From: Pigmentiphaga sp. NML080357 | GTDB taxonomy: Bacteria > Pseudomonadota > Gammaproteobacteria > Burkholderiales > Burkholderiaceae_B | DNA: 64,000 bases | Direction of reading: 5' to 3' | Assembly (NCBI RefSeq): GCF_002188465.1 | Contig: NZ_NINW01000050.1 | Coordinates: 1 to 64,000 of the forward strand | Shown: positions 33,185-42,845 of the stretch, piece by piece | Position numbering within the stretch: position 1 is the first letter of the stretch | How the letters are laid out: every line of letters begins with the position of its first letter | Program-made: the position numbers and the translations under genes | The notes under the pieces: generated by a model | Databases searched by the model: none | What the model was told of the DNA's origin: nothing | Seen by the model: only the letters and a program-made list of their open reading frames with translations

Positions 33185-34078
33185 TCAGACCAACTGATCC
33201 TGCCTGAGCAGCAGCACCTTGTCGTCGCCACCGGAGGTGCTCAGCCATACCGGATCGAGATGGGGAAAGGCCTGCTCGAAATAGCTTTTCTCGTGACCCA
33301 GCTCCAGCACCAGGATGCCGTCGGGCTGCAGGAAATCGGCAGCTTGCGCCAGCAGCGGCCGGATGAGGTCCATGCCGTCCGCGCCGCCCGCCAGCGCCAG
33401 GCTGGGCTCGTGCCGGTATTCCGCCGGCAGCGCATCCATGGACGCGGTGTTGACGTAGGGAGGGTTGCACAGGATGAGGTCGTACTGCGCCGGGGGCAGC
33501 TTCTCGAACAGGTTGGACTGGTGCAATGCGACGCGGTCCTGCAGGCCGTAGTCGTCCACGTTGATGCGGGCCACGTCCAGCGCATCCTGCGAAATGTCCA
33601 CCGCGTCGACCTGGGCGTGCGGGAAGGTCTCCGCCGCGGCGATGGCCAGGCAGCCCGATCCCGTGCACATGTCCAGCGCCCACTCCACGGCGTACGGATC
33701 GTCGATCCACGGGGCCAGGCCATCGTCCAGGAGCTCGGCGATGTAGGAGCGCGGCACGATGACCCGCTCGTCCACGTAGAAGCGGCGGCCGCGCAGCCAG
33801 GCTTCGTTGGTCAGATAAGGCGCGGGCAGGCGCTCGTCGATGCGTCGGTCGATGATGGCGAGCACGGCGGCGCGTTCGTCATCGAGCACGGCGGCGTCGA
33901 CGAAGGGTTCGAGCCGGTCGATGGGCAGGTGCAGCGTATGCAGGACCAGATAGACGGCTTCGTCGTAGACGTCGAGCGTGCCGTGGCCCAGCGCGATGCC
34001 GGCGGCATTGAAACGGCTGACCGCGTAGCGGATCAGGTCGCGCACCGTGCGCAAGGAATGGAAATCGGCGGCCGGCAT
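33185..34078 (-). CDS. prmB: 50S ribosomal protein L3 glutamine methyltransferase
   Basis: A 297-residue S-adenosylmethionine-dependent N5-glutamine methyltransferase. The N-terminal helical domain (LRTVRDLIRYAVSRFNAAGI) is typical of PrmB. The SAM-binding motif is ALDMCTGSGCLAIAAA (about 135) and the catalytic glutamine-binding motif NPPYVN lies near residue 203. PrmB rather than PrmC is favoured by the start, the VPRSYIAELLDDGL segment and overall length. No strong ribosome site precedes it. A short repeat-derived ORF ends 14 bases upstream and may couple translation. Confidence 0.93.
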   Translation of the reverse strand: MPAADFHSLRTVRDLIRYAVSRFNAAGIALGHGTLDVYDEAVYLVLHTLHLPIDRLEPFVDAAVLDDERAAVLAIIDRRIDERLPAPYLTNEAWLRGRRFYVDERVIVPRSYIAELLDDGLAPWIDDPYAVEWALDMCTGSGCLAIAAAETFPHAQVDAVDISQDALDVARINVDDYGLQDRVALHQSNLFEKLPPAQYDLILCNPPYVNTASMDALPAEYRHEPSLALAGGADGMDLIRPLLAQAADFLQPDGILVLELGHEKSYFEQAFPHLDPVWLSTSGGDDKVLLLRQDQLV

Positions 34079-34092
34079 ATCGGTATCCAGAT

Positions 34093-34175
34093 TCAGAGCG
34101 CCGCGGATCCGGCTCGGCCGGTTCGCCAGCGCCGCCCCCTCAAGAGCGCGCGCAACGCGTTCAGGGGATGGGGTT

Positions 34176-34179
<4 letters not shown>
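34093..34179 (-). CDS. Short repeat-derived ORF upstream of prmB (28 codons)
   Basis: A 28-residue Arg-rich ORF lying almost wholly inside repeat copy A. GGAG is placed 7 bases before its ATG. Its ATG overlaps the stop of the preceding short ORF (ATGA), and its stop lies 14 bases before prmB. No similarity to a known protein is recognised. It may only serve to carry ribosomes toward prmB, or it may be a chance frame. Confidence 0.3.
34096..34166 (+). repeat. Dispersed GC-rich repeat, copy A
   Basis: The most divergent of five copies of an element of about 70-85 bp with consensus blocks GCGGATCCGGCTCCGCCGG, TCCGCCAGTGCCGCCCCC and GCGCGCAAGCGCGT. It is in the same orientation as copy B, which starts 107 bases further on. 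Internal inverted repeats (CCGG..CCGG and GCGC..GCGC) would fold as hairpins. Confidence 0.75.
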
Positions 34180-36272
<2,093 letters not shown>

Positions 36273-36290
36273 GGTCGGATTCCAATAAAA

Positions 36291-36373
36291 GGACCCCCCT
36301 TACGCGCTTGCGCGCTCCCTCCGAGAGGGCGGCACTGGCGGACCGGCAAGGCCGGATCCGCTGTGTCCAGGGT
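36291..36373 (-). repeat. Dispersed GC-rich repeat, copy C
   Basis: The same element in the opposite orientation to copies A, B and E, between dapC and dapD. Blocks ACCCCCCTTACGCGC, GGCGGCACTGGCGGACCGG and GCCGGATCCGC are shared. The GC-rich stems lie in the dapD leader and could affect its expression. Confidence 0.85.
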
Positions 36374-36404
36374 GGTGAAGTGTATTTGCATGCGGTGCGG
36401 GTGT

Positions 36405-37613
36405 TTATGCGATGCGCGGGGTTGGCAGCGAACGGGCGTAGCGGGCCAGGCGATGGGCCGCCTCCACGCATTCGTCCAGCGGCGCCACCAGCGCCAGGCG
36501 CACGCGATTGGCGCCGGGATTGCCGGCGGCCGTTTCGCGGGCCAGGTAGCTGCCGGGCAGGGCCGTGACGTTCTCCTGGGCCAGCAGGCCCCGCGTGAAT
36601 TCGGTGTCGTCGATGGGCGTGCGCGGCCAGAGGTAGAACGAGGCCTGGGGACGCTGGACGTCCAGCGCGTCGCCCAGGATGGGCAGGACGGCGTCGAATT
36701 TCTCGCGGTACATGCGCCGGTTCTCGCGCACGTGCTCCTCGTCGTTCCATGCCGCGATGCTGGCCGCCGACACCACGTCGCTCATGGCGCTGCCGTGGTA
36801 GGTCCGATACAGCAGGAACGGGGCCAGCAGCCTGGCGTCGCCCGCCACGAAACCCGAGCGCATGCCCGGCACGTTCGACCGCTTGGACAGGCTGGAGAAC
36901 ACCACGATGTTGTGGAAGTCGCCGCGGCCCAGCCTATGGGCCGCTTCCAGCGCGCCCAGCGGCGGTTCGGCCTCGTCCAGGTAGATCTCGGAATAGCATT
37001 CGTCCGAGGCGATGACGAAGCCGTACTTGTCCGCCTGCGCGAACAGGTATTTCCATTCGTCCAGGTCCATGACGTTGCCCGCCGGGTTGCCGGGCGAGCA
37101 GACATAGACGAGCCGCGTCTCGCTCCACACCGCCTGCGACACCGAAGACCAGTCGCAACCGAAGTTGCGCGCCGGGTCGGCGTTGACGAACGTCGGCCGC
37201 CCGCCGGCCAGCAAGGCCGCCCCTTCATAGATCTGGTAGAAGGGATTGGGGCACAGCACCCTCGGCTGATGCGCGCCGTCGAGCACCGTTTGCGCGAATG
37301 CGAACAGCGCCTCGCGCGAGCCCAGCACCGGAAGCACCTGGGTGTCGGGATCGATCGCGGGCAGGCCGTAGCGCCGCTCGAGCCAGCCGGCGATGGCCGC
37401 GCGCAATGCGGGCGAGCCCTTGGTGGGAGGGTAGCTGGACAGCCCGGACAGGTGCTGCCGGATGGCGTCCTCGATGAACGCCGGCGTGGCGTGCTTGGGC
37501 TCGCCGATCGACAGGCCGACGGGACGCAGGTTCGCGGGCGGCACGACATCGGCGTACAGCGCGCGCAATTTTTCGAAGGGGTAGGGCTGCAGCAGCCCGA
37601 GACGAGGATTCAT
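36405..37613 (-). CDS. dapC: N-succinyldiaminopimelate aminotransferase
   Basis: A 402-residue class I/II PLP aminotransferase, of the DapC type known from Bordetella. It makes N-succinyl-LL-diaminopimelate with glutamate as amino donor. The cofactor Lys is in SSLSKRSNVPGMRSGF (about 235), with NPAGN (about 170) and the Asp in ASDECYSE (about 200) as PLP contacts. A conserved Arg is in GANRVRLALV near the C-terminus. The start MNPRLGLLQPYPFEKLRAL is typical. It heads the dapCDE series. Confidence 0.95.
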   Translation of the reverse strand: MNPRLGLLQPYPFEKLRALYADVVPPANLRPVGLSIGEPKHATPAFIEDAIRQHLSGLSSYPPTKGSPALRAAIAGWLERRYGLPAIDPDTQVLPVLGSREALFAFAQTVLDGAHQPRVLCPNPFYQIYEGAALLAGGRPTFVNADPARNFGCDWSSVSQAVWSETRLVYVCSPGNPAGNVMDLDEWKYLFAQADKYGFVIASDECYSEIYLDEAEPPLGALEAAHRLGRGDFHNIVVFSSLSKRSNVPGMRSGFVAGDARLLAPFLLYRTYHGSAMSDVVSAASIAAWNDEEHVRENRRMYREKFDAVLPILGDALDVQRPQASFYLWPRTPIDDTEFTRGLLAQENVTALPGSYLARETAAGNPGANRVRLALVAPLDECVEAAHRLARYARSLPTPRIA

Positions 37614-37655
37614 GGGCGCGATTGTAACCTCGGGCCCGCCGTTTTGCCGGCTGCG

Positions 37656-38384
37656 CTAGGACACGCGCTTGGCGCCCGTATCGACGCGCGCGCAAGGCTC
37701 GGTGAACGCATAGCCGACGCCGCGCACCGCTTCGAGCGGCAGCTTGATGCCGTGGCGCGCCGCCTTGCGCCGCAGGCGGCTCACGAGGACCGCGACGTTG
37801 TGCAACTGCCTCTGTCCGTCCCGGACTGAGGCGGCCTGCCACTGCGCGAAGGTCAGGACGCGGTTCGGCGCCATGAACAGAAGGCTGACGAACTGCCATT
37901 CGGTCAACGTCAGCGGCAGGCTTTGATCTCCCGGGCCGATCAGGCGCCGTGGCGGCGTCGACAGGCGCCACTGGGCGGGCGCGGGGACGGGCCGCTCGAT
38001 GCTCTCCGGCGCCATCGGCGCATCCAGATGGCGCCGCATCGTACGCAGAATGGCGGTCAGCTCGACGCGGGCATCCGAGCCCATTACCCGGACTTCCACG
38101 CCGGACGCGGCCCCCGTCGCCTGCCTGCCGGCCGGGGTGGCGGCGTCCGCCGTGCGCGGCACGTAGACCAGCCGGGGCAAGGGATAGTCGTCGAACGCCG
38201 CCGCCTGCCTGGCGTCGGCGAGGATCACGGGAAGCTTGCCTGCGCGCATCAACGCATGGACCTCCTGCGTGCTCGTGCAGACGTAGACGATGAAGCCCGT
38301 GCGCATGAGTTCGTTCGCGATATCGTAGTCGCGTCCGGTTTCTCCAAGCAGTACGGCGATTTCGGGCAGGTTCGTATCGATCAT
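37656..38384 (-). CDS. Orphan winged-helix regulator with degenerate receiver domain
   Basis: A 242-residue protein. The C-terminal third (about 145-235) is an OmpR/PhoB winged helix (LTLTEWQFVSLLFMAPNRVLT, then VSRLRRKAARHG and AVRGVGYAF). The N-terminal part (about 8-110) has receiver-like spacing, with a central Asp in PVILADAR, but the usual acidic pair after the first strand is replaced (AVLLGETGRD) and the C-terminal Lys is not evident, so it is probably not a normal phospho-receiver. No kinase is adjacent. The frame could open at a GTG (38435) but that extension is proline-rich, so ATG 38384 is preferred. Neither start has a clear ribosome site. The target is unknown. Confidence 0.8.
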   Translation of the reverse strand: MIDTNLPEIAVLLGETGRDYDIANELMRTGFIVYVCTSTQEVHALMRAGKLPVILADARQAAAFDDYPLPRLVYVPRTADAATPAGRQATGAASGVEVRVMGSDARVELTAILRTMRRHLDAPMAPESIERPVPAPAQWRLSTPPRRLIGPGDQSLPLTLTEWQFVSLLFMAPNRVLTFAQWQAASVRDGQRQLHNVAVLVSRLRRKAARHGIKLPLEAVRGVGYAFTEPCARVDTGAKRVS

Positions 38385-38812
38385 TCCGTGGGGTGGGCGG
38401 CGTCGCGGTTCGGGTGCAAGCGCTGGCGTTTGCACGGTGTATGCCCGCAGGGCCTGCCAGGCCCGCCTGTCGAGCCTGGTGGAGCGGTCGAGCCGCGTGC
38501 CGGAGCCGCTGGCGCAGAGTGATTGCAGGATTGCAATGGCAATCTATCCCAACGTTTCCGAAAGGATGATCAATAAGCGTAAACATTGGGCCCGCATGGC
38601 ACGGAAGTGGCGCGGCAAGCGCAAACAATGGTTGTCCCGCCCCGGATCCCTTGATGTCGGGCCTGTTGCTCCCATATAGGGATCTCGCCGGCAAGGCGTG
38701 CCGGCGGCGGGCAGCCGTGGGCCTCGGATGCGGCAGAAGGGTGGCGGGTGCCGCCCGGCAGGGGTCGCTTCCGGCCTTTTCCAATACTCGGGTTACAATC
38801 CCGTTTCTGAGT
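38385..38812. other. Intergenic region without a supported gene
   Basis: About 430 bases lie between the orphan regulator and tRNA-Leu. An 80-codon rightward frame (38437-38679) with many basic residues has no ribosome site or family resemblance and is not annotated. A small inverted repeat GATTGC-AATG-GCAATC lies at 38529-38544. TACAAT at 38794-38799, 14 bases before the tRNA, is the likely -10 box of the tRNA promoter. Confidence 0.6.
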
Positions 38813-38899
38813 GCGACCGTGGCGAAATTGGTAGACGCAACAGGTTTAGGTCCTGTCGGGAGAAATCCTGTGGAGGTTCGATTCCTCTCGGTCGCACCA
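38813..38899 (+). tRNA. tRNA-Leu (anticodon UAG)
   Basis: An 87-base class II tRNA. The acceptor stem is GCGACCG (38813-38819) with CGGTCGC (38889-38895), discriminator A, and an encoded CCA (38897-38899). The anticodon stem-loop reads ACAGG-TTTAGGT-CCTGT, with anticodon TAG at 38847-38849. The long variable arm (CGGGAGAAATCCTG) and GGTTCGATTCC T-loop are typical of leucine tRNAs. It decodes CUN codons, especially CUA. Confidence 0.97.
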
Positions 38900-39095
38900 C
38901 AAGTTTGAACCACCCTGGCGGTGTCCGGCCGCAGCCGGCGCAAGGCTGCTCCCGGGGGAGCCGGGCGTCGCCGCGGCGCCGCCCGGGGCTGTGGCACAAT
39001 TCGCGAATGCCCGGATCGATCTTTGGTTGCGGTGCCTCTCGCGGCGCGGGTAACTCCGATTCTGTCGATTACACATACTCAATATAGGTTTTTGC

Positions 39096-40406
39096 ATGCA
39101 GCCTGTGGTTGAAACCCTGTCAGGTCTTGAGCGGCGCGTGGATCTTTCCGTGCCGGTGGCCGACATCGAAAAAGAAGTCGAAACGCGCCTGAAGCGCCTG
39201 GCCCGCACCGCCAAGATGCCGGGCTTTCGACCCGGCAAGGTCCCGCTGCCCATGCTGGCCCGCACCTACGGTCCCGACGTGCGCATGGAAGTGCTGAACG
39301 CCAAGATCGGCGACGCGCTCGAGAAGGCCGTGGCCGAGTCCAAGCTGCGCCTGGCCGGCTCGCCGTCGGTCGAGCCCAAGACCGAGGGCGTGCCCGAGGA
39401 CGTCGTGGCCTTTACCGCCACGTTCGAGGTCTATCCCGAAGTCGTGATCCCCGACCTCTCCGCGCTGGAAATCGCCAACGCCAAGAGCGAAGTGGGCGAT
39501 GCCGAGGTCGAGCGCACGGTCGAGATCCTGCGCAAGCAGCGCGTCTCGTTCGAAGAGCGCGAAGGCCGTGCGGCCGCCGACAACGATCGCGTCACGCTGG
39601 ATTTCGCCGGCACCATCGACGGTGTCGCGTTCGAGGGCGGTACGGCGCAGGACTTCCCATTCGTGCTGGGCCAGGGCCGCATGCTGCCCGAGTTCGAGCA
39701 GGCCGCGCGCGGCATGAAGGCGGGCGAGACCAAGGTGTTTCCGCTCGCGTTCCCGGCCGACTACGGTTCCGCCGAGGTCGCGGGCAAGACGGCCGAATTC
39801 ACCATCACGATCAAGAAGGTGGAAGAGGGCGTGCTGCCCGCGGTTGACGCCGAGTTCGCCAAGCAACTGGGCCAGGCCGAGGGCGACGTCGAGAAGCTGC
39901 GCGCCGACATCCGCGCCAATCTCGAGCGCGAGGTGCGCAACCGCACGCAGGCCCGCACCAAGGCCAGCGTGATGGACGCCCTGGCCAAGGCCGCGACCTT
40001 CGACATCCCGAAGGCCCTGGTCAGCGACGACACCGAGCGCCGCATCGCCGCCGCCCGCGAGGATCTCAAGCAACGCGGCGTACCCAATGCGGACAAGCTG
40101 CCCATCCCGGCCGAGGCCTTCGCATCGGAGTCCGAGCGCCGCGTGCGCCTGGGCCTCCTGGTGTCCGAACTGGTCAAGACCGAGAACCTCAAGGCCAAGC
40201 CCGACCAGATCCGCGCCCGGATCGAGGACTTCGCCCAGAGCTACGAGCGCCCGGAAGAAGTCGTGCGCTACTATTTGACTGACAAGGCCCGCCTGGCCGA
40301 GATCGAGGCCATCGTGCTGGAGGACAACGTCGTTCAGCATGTCCTGTCCAAGGCCAAGGTCACGGACGAGCAAGTCTCCTTCGATGAATTGATGGGAACG
40401 ACCTGA
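39096..40406 (+). CDS. tig: Trigger factor
   Basis: A 436-residue ribosome-associated chaperone and peptidyl-prolyl isomerase. The ribosome-docking signature GFRPGKVP is at about residues 44-51. The FKBP-like domain (about 155-245) includes [18 protein letters not shown]. The C-terminal helical arms (about 255-425) form the substrate cradle. It is immediately followed by clpP, whose ATG overlaps the tig stop by one base (TGATG), so synthesis is coupled. The tig-clpP-clpX-lon order is standard. Confidence 0.97.
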   Translation: MQPVVETLSGLERRVDLSVPVADIEKEVETRLKRLARTAKMPGFRPGKVPLPMLARTYGPDVRMEVLNAKIGDALEKAVAESKLRLAGSPSVEPKTEGVPEDVVAFTATFEVYPEVVIPDLSALEIANAKSEVGDAEVERTVEILRKQRVSFEEREGRAAADNDRVTLDFAGTIDGVAFEGGTAQDFPFVLGQGRMLPEFEQAARGMKAGETKVFPLAFPADYGSAEVAGKTAEFTITIKKVEEGVLPAVDAEFAKQLGQAEGDVEKLRADIRANLEREVRNRTQARTKASVMDALAKAATFDIPKALVSDDTERRIAAAREDLKQRGVPNADKLPIPAEAFASESERRVRLGLLVSELVKTENLKAKPDQIRARIEDFAQSYERPEEVVRYYLTDKARLAEIEAIVLEDNVVQHVLSKAKVTDEQVSFDELMGTT

Positions 40407-41062
40407 TGCAACGCTTCGTAGATTTCTACGCATCGATGTACGGGGCCGAGTCGCTCGGTCCCAAATCCCTCGGCTACGTGCCGATGGTGATCGAACAGTC
40501 CGGTCGGGGTGAGCGTGCGTACGACATCTACTCGCGTTTGCTGAAAGAGCGGATCATCTTTCTGGTGGGGCCGGTGGCGGAAGCCTCGGCCAACCTGATC
40601 GTGGCCCAGTTGCTGTTCCTCGAGTCCGAGAATCCCGACAAGGACATCTCGCTCTACATCAACTCGCCCGGCGGGTCTGTGTATGCCGGCATGGCCATCT
40701 ACGACACCATGCAGTTCGTCAAGCCCGACGTGGCGACGCTCTGCACCGGACTGGCCGCCAGCATGGGCGCGTTCCTGCTGGCCGCGGGAGCCAAGGGCAA
40801 GCGCATCTCGCTGCCCAATTCCCGCATCATGATCCACCAGCCCTCGGGCGGCGCCCAGGGGCAGGCGACAGACATCGAAATCCACGCCCGCGAAATCCTG
40901 TACCTGCGCGAACGCCTGAACCGCATCCTGGCCGAGAACACCGGCCAGCCGATCGAGCGCATCGCGGTGGACACGGAACGCGACAATTTCATGTCGGCGG
41001 CTGATGCGCTATCTTATGGCTTGATCGACAAAGTCTTCAGCAGTCGTAGCGAACAGGGTTGA
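40406..41062 (+). CDS. clpP: ATP-dependent Clp protease proteolytic subunit
   Basis: A 218-residue serine peptidase that forms the tetradecameric ClpP chamber. The catalytic Ser lies in [11 protein letters not shown] (about 119), His in [10 protein letters not shown] (about 144) and Asp in the [11 protein letters not shown] segment (about 193). The handle helix and N-terminal loops are of normal length. It overlaps tig by one base and is 2 bases from clpX, giving one operon. Confidence 0.98.
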   Translation: MQRFVDFYASMYGAESLGPKSLGYVPMVIEQSGRGERAYDIYSRLLKERIIFLVGPVAEASANLIVAQLLFLESENPDKDISLYINSPGGSVYAGMAIYDTMQFVKPDVATLCTGLAASMGAFLLAAGAKGKRISLPNSRIMIHQPSGGAQGQATDIEIHAREILYLRERLNRILAENTGQPIERIAVDTERDNFMSAADALSYGLIDKVFSSRSEQG

Positions 41063-41064
41063 CC

Positions 41065-42327
41065 ATGTCGGAAAAGAAAGGGTCGAACGAAAAGCTGCTC
41101 TATTGCTCGTTCTGCGGCAAGAGCCAGCATGAGGTTCGCAAGTTGATCGCCGGACCGTCGGTGTTCATTTGCGATGAGTGCATCGACCTCTGCAACGACA
41201 TCATCCGCGACGAAGTGGCAGCCGACGTCAAGACCGGCGCCAAGTCCGAGCTCCCCACGCCGGCCGAGATCAAGGAAATCCTCGACCAGTACGTGATCGG
41301 GCAGACCCGGGCCAAGCGGATCCTGTCGGTGGCGGTGTACAACCATTACAAGCGCATACGTCACGCCGGCGGCAAGGCGGACGACGTCGAGCTGTCAAAA
41401 AGCAACATCCTGCTGATCGGCCCCACCGGGTCGGGCAAGACGCTGCTGGCGCAGACGCTCGCCCGTCTGCTGAACGTACCGTTCGTGATCGCCGACGCCA
41501 CCACGCTGACCGAGGCCGGCTACGTGGGCGAGGACGTCGAGAACATCATCCAGAAGCTGCTGCAGAACTGCAACTACGACGTCGAGAAGGCGCAGCGCGG
41601 CATCGTCTACATCGACGAGATCGACAAGATCTCGCGCAAGGCCGACAACCCGTCCATCACCCGCGACGTTTCCGGCGAGGGCGTGCAGCAGGCCTTGCTC
41701 AAGCTGATCGAAGGCACGGTCGCGTCGGTGCCTCCGCAGGGCGGCCGCAAGCACCCGAACCAGGACTTCGTGCAGATCGACACGACCAACATCCTGTTCA
41801 TCTGCGGCGGCGCTTTCGACGGATTGGAAAAGGTCATCCGCGGCCGCACCGAGAAATCGGGCATCGGCTTCGGCGCCTCGGTCAAGTCCGAAGCGGAGCG
41901 TTCGGTCAGCGAACTGTTCGGCGAGGTCGAGCCCGAGGACCTGATCAAATTCGGCCTGATCCCCGAACTGGTCGGCCGCCTGCCGGTCGTGGCGACGCTG
42001 GACGAGCTGAACGAGGAAGCGCTGATCCAGATCCTGGTCGAACCCAAGAACGCGCTCGTCAAGCAGTTCCAGAAGCTGCTCGCAATGGAAGGCGCCGAAC
42101 TGGACGTCCGTCCCCAGGCCCTGCAGGCCATCGCCCAGAAGGCGCTCAAGCGCAAGACCGGCGCCCGCGGCCTGCGCTCCATCATCGAGGCCGCGCTGCT
42201 CGACACCATGTACGAACTGCCCACCCAGGGCAACGTCACCAAGGTGGTCCTCGACGAAAACGCCGTCACGGGCGAGGGTGTTCCCCTGCTCATCTACGGC
42301 GACAAGCCGAAGGTGGCTAGTAAGTAG
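41065..42327 (+). CDS. clpX: ATP-dependent Clp protease ATP-binding subunit
   Basis: A 420-residue AAA+ unfoldase. The N-terminal zinc-binding domain has [11 protein letters not shown] and CDECIDLC. The AAA+ core has Walker A GPTGSGKT (about 118), the GYVGED pore-1 loop, Walker [10 protein letters not shown] (about 185), the ClpP-docking IGF loop (SGIGFGA, about 270) and a sensor-2 Arg in TGARGLRSI. The ATG at 41065 is preferred over an in-frame TTG at 41059. Repeat copy D begins at the base after the stop codon. Confidence 0.98.
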   Translation: MSEKKGSNEKLLYCSFCGKSQHEVRKLIAGPSVFICDECIDLCNDIIRDEVAADVKTGAKSELPTPAEIKEILDQYVIGQTRAKRILSVAVYNHYKRIRHAGGKADDVELSKSNILLIGPTGSGKTLLAQTLARLLNVPFVIADATTLTEAGYVGEDVENIIQKLLQNCNYDVEKAQRGIVYIDEIDKISRKADNPSITRDVSGEGVQQALLKLIEGTVASVPPQGGRKHPNQDFVQIDTTNILFICGGAFDGLEKVIRGRTEKSGIGFGASVKSEAERSVSELFGEVEPEDLIKFGLIPELVGRLPVVATLDELNEEALIQILVEPKNALVKQFQKLLAMEGAELDVRPQALQAIAQKALKRKTGARGLRSIIEAALLDTMYELPTQGNVTKVVLDENAVTGEGVPLLIYGDKPKVASK

Positions 42328-42411
42328 GTCCCCCCTACACGCTTGCGCGCGCCCCCCAGGGGGCGATGCGAGTGGACCGGCGGAGCCGGATCCACCGCAT
42401 CCTGGGGTACC
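42328..42411 (-). repeat. Dispersed GC-rich repeat, copy D
   Basis: An inverted-orientation copy that abuts the clpX stop codon exactly. It contains GTCCCCCCTACACGC, GCGCGCGCCCCCCAGGGGGC and GACCGGCGGAGCCGGATCC, and ends with GGGGTACC (42404-42411). It faces copy E, which begins GGTACCCC, so the two form a long interrupted inverted repeat. Confidence 0.88.
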
Positions 42412-42548
42412 GCCAGGATGGCGGGGAACGGCGTTCTCTTCTCCGTTTTCTATCTTTTATTTTTCTTTACGACTGGCCGTCGCGTTTAGACCACAGCGTT
42501 CGCCTCGCGCGGTTGTACGCCAGAACGCCGGCCTCCCATCAGCCCGGT
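42412..42548. other. Spacer between inverted repeat copies D and E
   Basis: 137 bases with no supported gene. The middle is pyrimidine-rich (TTCTCTTCTCCGTTTTC onward), unlike the flanking GC-rich repeats. It would form the loop if copies D and E paired. Confidence 0.6.
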
Positions 42549-42634
42549 GGTACCCCAGGGCACAGCGGATCCGGCCCCGCCGGTCCGCCAGTGCCGCCCC
42601 CTTGGGGCGCGCGCGTAAGCGCGTAGGGGGAGCT
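42549..42634 (+). repeat. Dispersed GC-rich repeat, copy E
   Basis: It starts GGTACCCCAGGGCACAGCGG and ends GCGCGTAGGGGGAGC, in the same orientation as copies A and B and opposite to copy D. It lies about 210 bases before lon. Confidence 0.88.
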
Positions 42635-42789
42635 CCATATGCTACATTGGTCCATGGCGTGTAAATCAAAGGCCTCAAGGCGAATGATGAATCTGCGCCT
42701 CTCTTCGGGTTTATGCCTTTTTCTCGTGGCGAATGTCCGGGAAAAGGGCATGGGCCCGGCTGCTTTCGCAGACCAATTGCCCGCCGACG

Positions 42790-42816
42790 CTTGAAATCCA
42801 CGTTTACGCCCTCATC
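42790..42816 (+). promoter_or_regulatory. Heat-shock (sigma-32-like) promoter of lon
   Basis: CTTGAAA (42790-42796) and CCCTCATC (42809-42816), 12 bases apart, resemble the sigma-32 consensus CTTGAAA...CCCCATNT. Transcription would start near 42823, just before the ribosome site GAGGA (42835-42839) and lon ATG (42846). The -10 match is imperfect and the spacing slightly short. lon belongs to the heat-shock regulon in many proteobacteria. Confidence 0.55.
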
Positions 42817-42845
42817 CTGATTGCATTCAAATTCGAGGACGAATC

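Noticed and set aside
38437-38679. 80-codon rightward frame before tRNA-Leu
   Set aside because: No ribosome site, promoter or family similarity was seen. It is basic and short, and consistent with random open frame in GC-rich DNA.
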